From contig CALVRY010000058.1 in the NCBI GenBank assembly GCA_944358755.1, positions 1 to 7,265 of the forward strand: DNA of 7,265 nt. The letters are read 5' to 3'. The stretch is from an uncultured Bacilli bacterium. Lineage in GTDB: Bacteria; Bacillota_I; Bacilli_A; RFN20; CAG-826. The notes beneath the pieces were generated by a model. The model was given only the letters and a program-made list of their open reading frames with translations, was not told where the DNA came from and searched no databases. Shown piece by piece: positions 6,985 through 7,265 of the stretch. The stretch's first letter is position 1, and every line of letters starts with the position of its first letter. Both the position numbers and the translations under genes were made by a program.

Positions 6985-7022
6985 TTTTTGTGTTTCATTA
7001 CGAATACATGCAAAAATACCTA
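6978..7022 (-). promoter_or_regulatory. Leader hairpin directly after the predicted transcription start
   Basis: In the minus-strand RNA, TAGGTATTTTTG (7022-7011) pairs with CAAAAAATACCTA (6990-6978), giving 12 base pairs with one bulged A and a 20-nt loop. It lies within the first 10-50 nt of the predicted transcript and leaves the ribosome binding site free. It could protect the 5' end, act as the open state of a leader switch, or at DNA level be an operator. There is no T-run after it, so it is not a simple terminator. Confidence 0.6.
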
Positions 7023-7036
7023 AAATTTATGCAAAT

Positions 7037-7064
7037 ATTATAAAAGCATTTTAATATATCGCAA
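7037..7064 (-). promoter_or_regulatory. Probable sigma-A-type promoter of the lipoprotein operon
   Basis: On the minus strand a perfect TATAAT (7042-7037) lies 16 nt downstream of TTGCGA (7064-7059), which matches the -35 consensus at four of six positions. An A/T-tract region resembling an UP element lies directly upstream. Transcription would start near 7030, giving a leader of about 70 nt before the ATG at 6960. A second TATAAT occurs at 7143-7138 but lacks a convincing -35 box. Placement is by eye in very AT-rich DNA, where TATAAT can arise by chance. Confidence 0.6.
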
Positions 7065-7067
7065 CCA

Positions 7068-7101
7068 TTAATTTTAAAAAATTAATATATAAATATATTA
7101 A
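7068..7101. repeat. Two overlapping perfect AT palindromes upstream of the promoter
   Basis: TTAATTTT-AA-AAAATTAA (7068-7085) and TTAATATAT-AA-ATATATTAA (7082-7101) share their TTAA and each has an AA centre, with arms of 8 and 9 bp. They lie just upstream of the -35 box, where an activator, nucleoid protein or RNA polymerase alpha subunit could bind. Base composition makes chance AT palindromes more likely than usual. Confidence 0.5.
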
Positions 7102-7148
7102 CTATTATCTTTAATAATATATTCAAACATTTTATGAATTATAGATTG

Positions 7149-7169
7149 ATGATTCAAAATTCGAATCAT
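7149..7169. repeat. Inverted repeat ATGATTC-7-GAATCAT
   Basis: A perfect 7-bp inverted repeat with a 7-base centre, in the size range of dimeric regulator sites. It lies about 85 bp upstream of the predicted -35 box, far for a repressor but possible for an activator or for a divergent gene outside the window. Confidence 0.4.
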
Positions 7170-7244
7170 TAAAATTTCAAAAACGAAAGATGCATTTTAG
7201 TTGTCAAAGGTTTCCAAACGGAAGAGAAATAAAAAGGAAAGGTA

Positions 7245-7258
7245 TTTTATTAATAAAA
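7245..7258. repeat. 14-bp perfect AT palindrome
   Basis: TTTTATTAATAAAA is fully self-complementary and sits directly after AGGTATTTT-like sequence (7240-7248). It is all A/T, so it may be chance. Confidence 0.3.
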
Positions 7259-7265
7259 ATAAAAC

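Larger units (their letters stand above)
6961..7265. other. AT-rich 305-base non-coding control region
   Basis: No supportable reading frame is seen on either strand. It holds, from the gene outward: the leader hairpins and ribosome binding site (6966-7022), the promoter (7037-7064), two overlapping AT palindromes (7068-7101), a spare TATAAT (7138-7143), a GATTC/GAATC dyad (7149-7169), an isolated TTGACA (7207-7202, minus strand), a purine-rich stretch (7208-7242) and a 14-bp AT palindrome (7245-7258). What lies beyond 7265 is unknown. Confidence 0.7.

Noticed and set aside
7202..7207. Perfect minus-strand TTGACA as a -35 box
   Set aside because: No TATAAT-like hexamer lies 16-19 nt downstream; the nearest is about 60 nt away.
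1..7265. Insertion sequence, CRISPR array, tRNA or rRNA
   Set aside because: No transposase frame, terminal repeats, spaced direct repeats or conserved RNA motif were seen.

Overview
The window holds four consecutive genes, all read from the minus strand, and every one encodes a predicted secreted lipoprotein (signal peptide plus lipobox cysteine at residue 20 or 21). The DNA is AT-rich, most strikingly in the 305-base non-coding stretch at the right end. Stops are TAA or TAG, tryptophan is encoded by TGG, and ribosome binding sites are of the GGAGG type. Lipoproteins with Pro/Asn/Asp/Glu-rich linkers after the cysteine, BspA-type leucine-rich repeats and divergent InlB B-repeats suggest a low-GC Firmicute, probably a gut lineage near the Mollicutes, Erysipelotrichales or RF39. 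No housekeeping gene is present to fix the taxonomy.

In the direction of transcription (right to left): (1) bases 7265-6961 are an AT-rich control region with dyad symmetries, a good sigma-A-like promoter at 7064-7037, and a leader of about 70 nt that can form two mutually exclusive hairpins, one burying the ribosome binding site. (2) 6960-4987 encodes a 657-residue lipoprotein made of about seven divergent B-repeats. (3) 4982-4946 is a 15-bp hairpin resembling a terminator. (4) 4921-3446 and 3427-1877 encode two divergent paralogues, each apparently built from two copies of one unrecognised beta-rich module. (5) 1875-106 encodes a lipoprotein with one B-repeat followed by a BspA-like LRR domain. 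(6) 105-1 is a short AT-rich tail.

Spacing (18 nt between genes 2 and 3, 1 nt between genes 3 and 4, no promoter-sized gap after the hairpin) suggests one operon, with the hairpin perhaps lowering expression of the last three genes relative to the first. The outer genes share the B-repeat fold and the inner two share the unknown module, so the locus looks like a dedicated cell-surface set, perhaps for adhesion, polymer binding or envelope scaffolding. That function is inference: no catalytic motif is visible in any of the four proteins. I saw no RNA gene, mobile element, CRISPR array or plus-strand gene.
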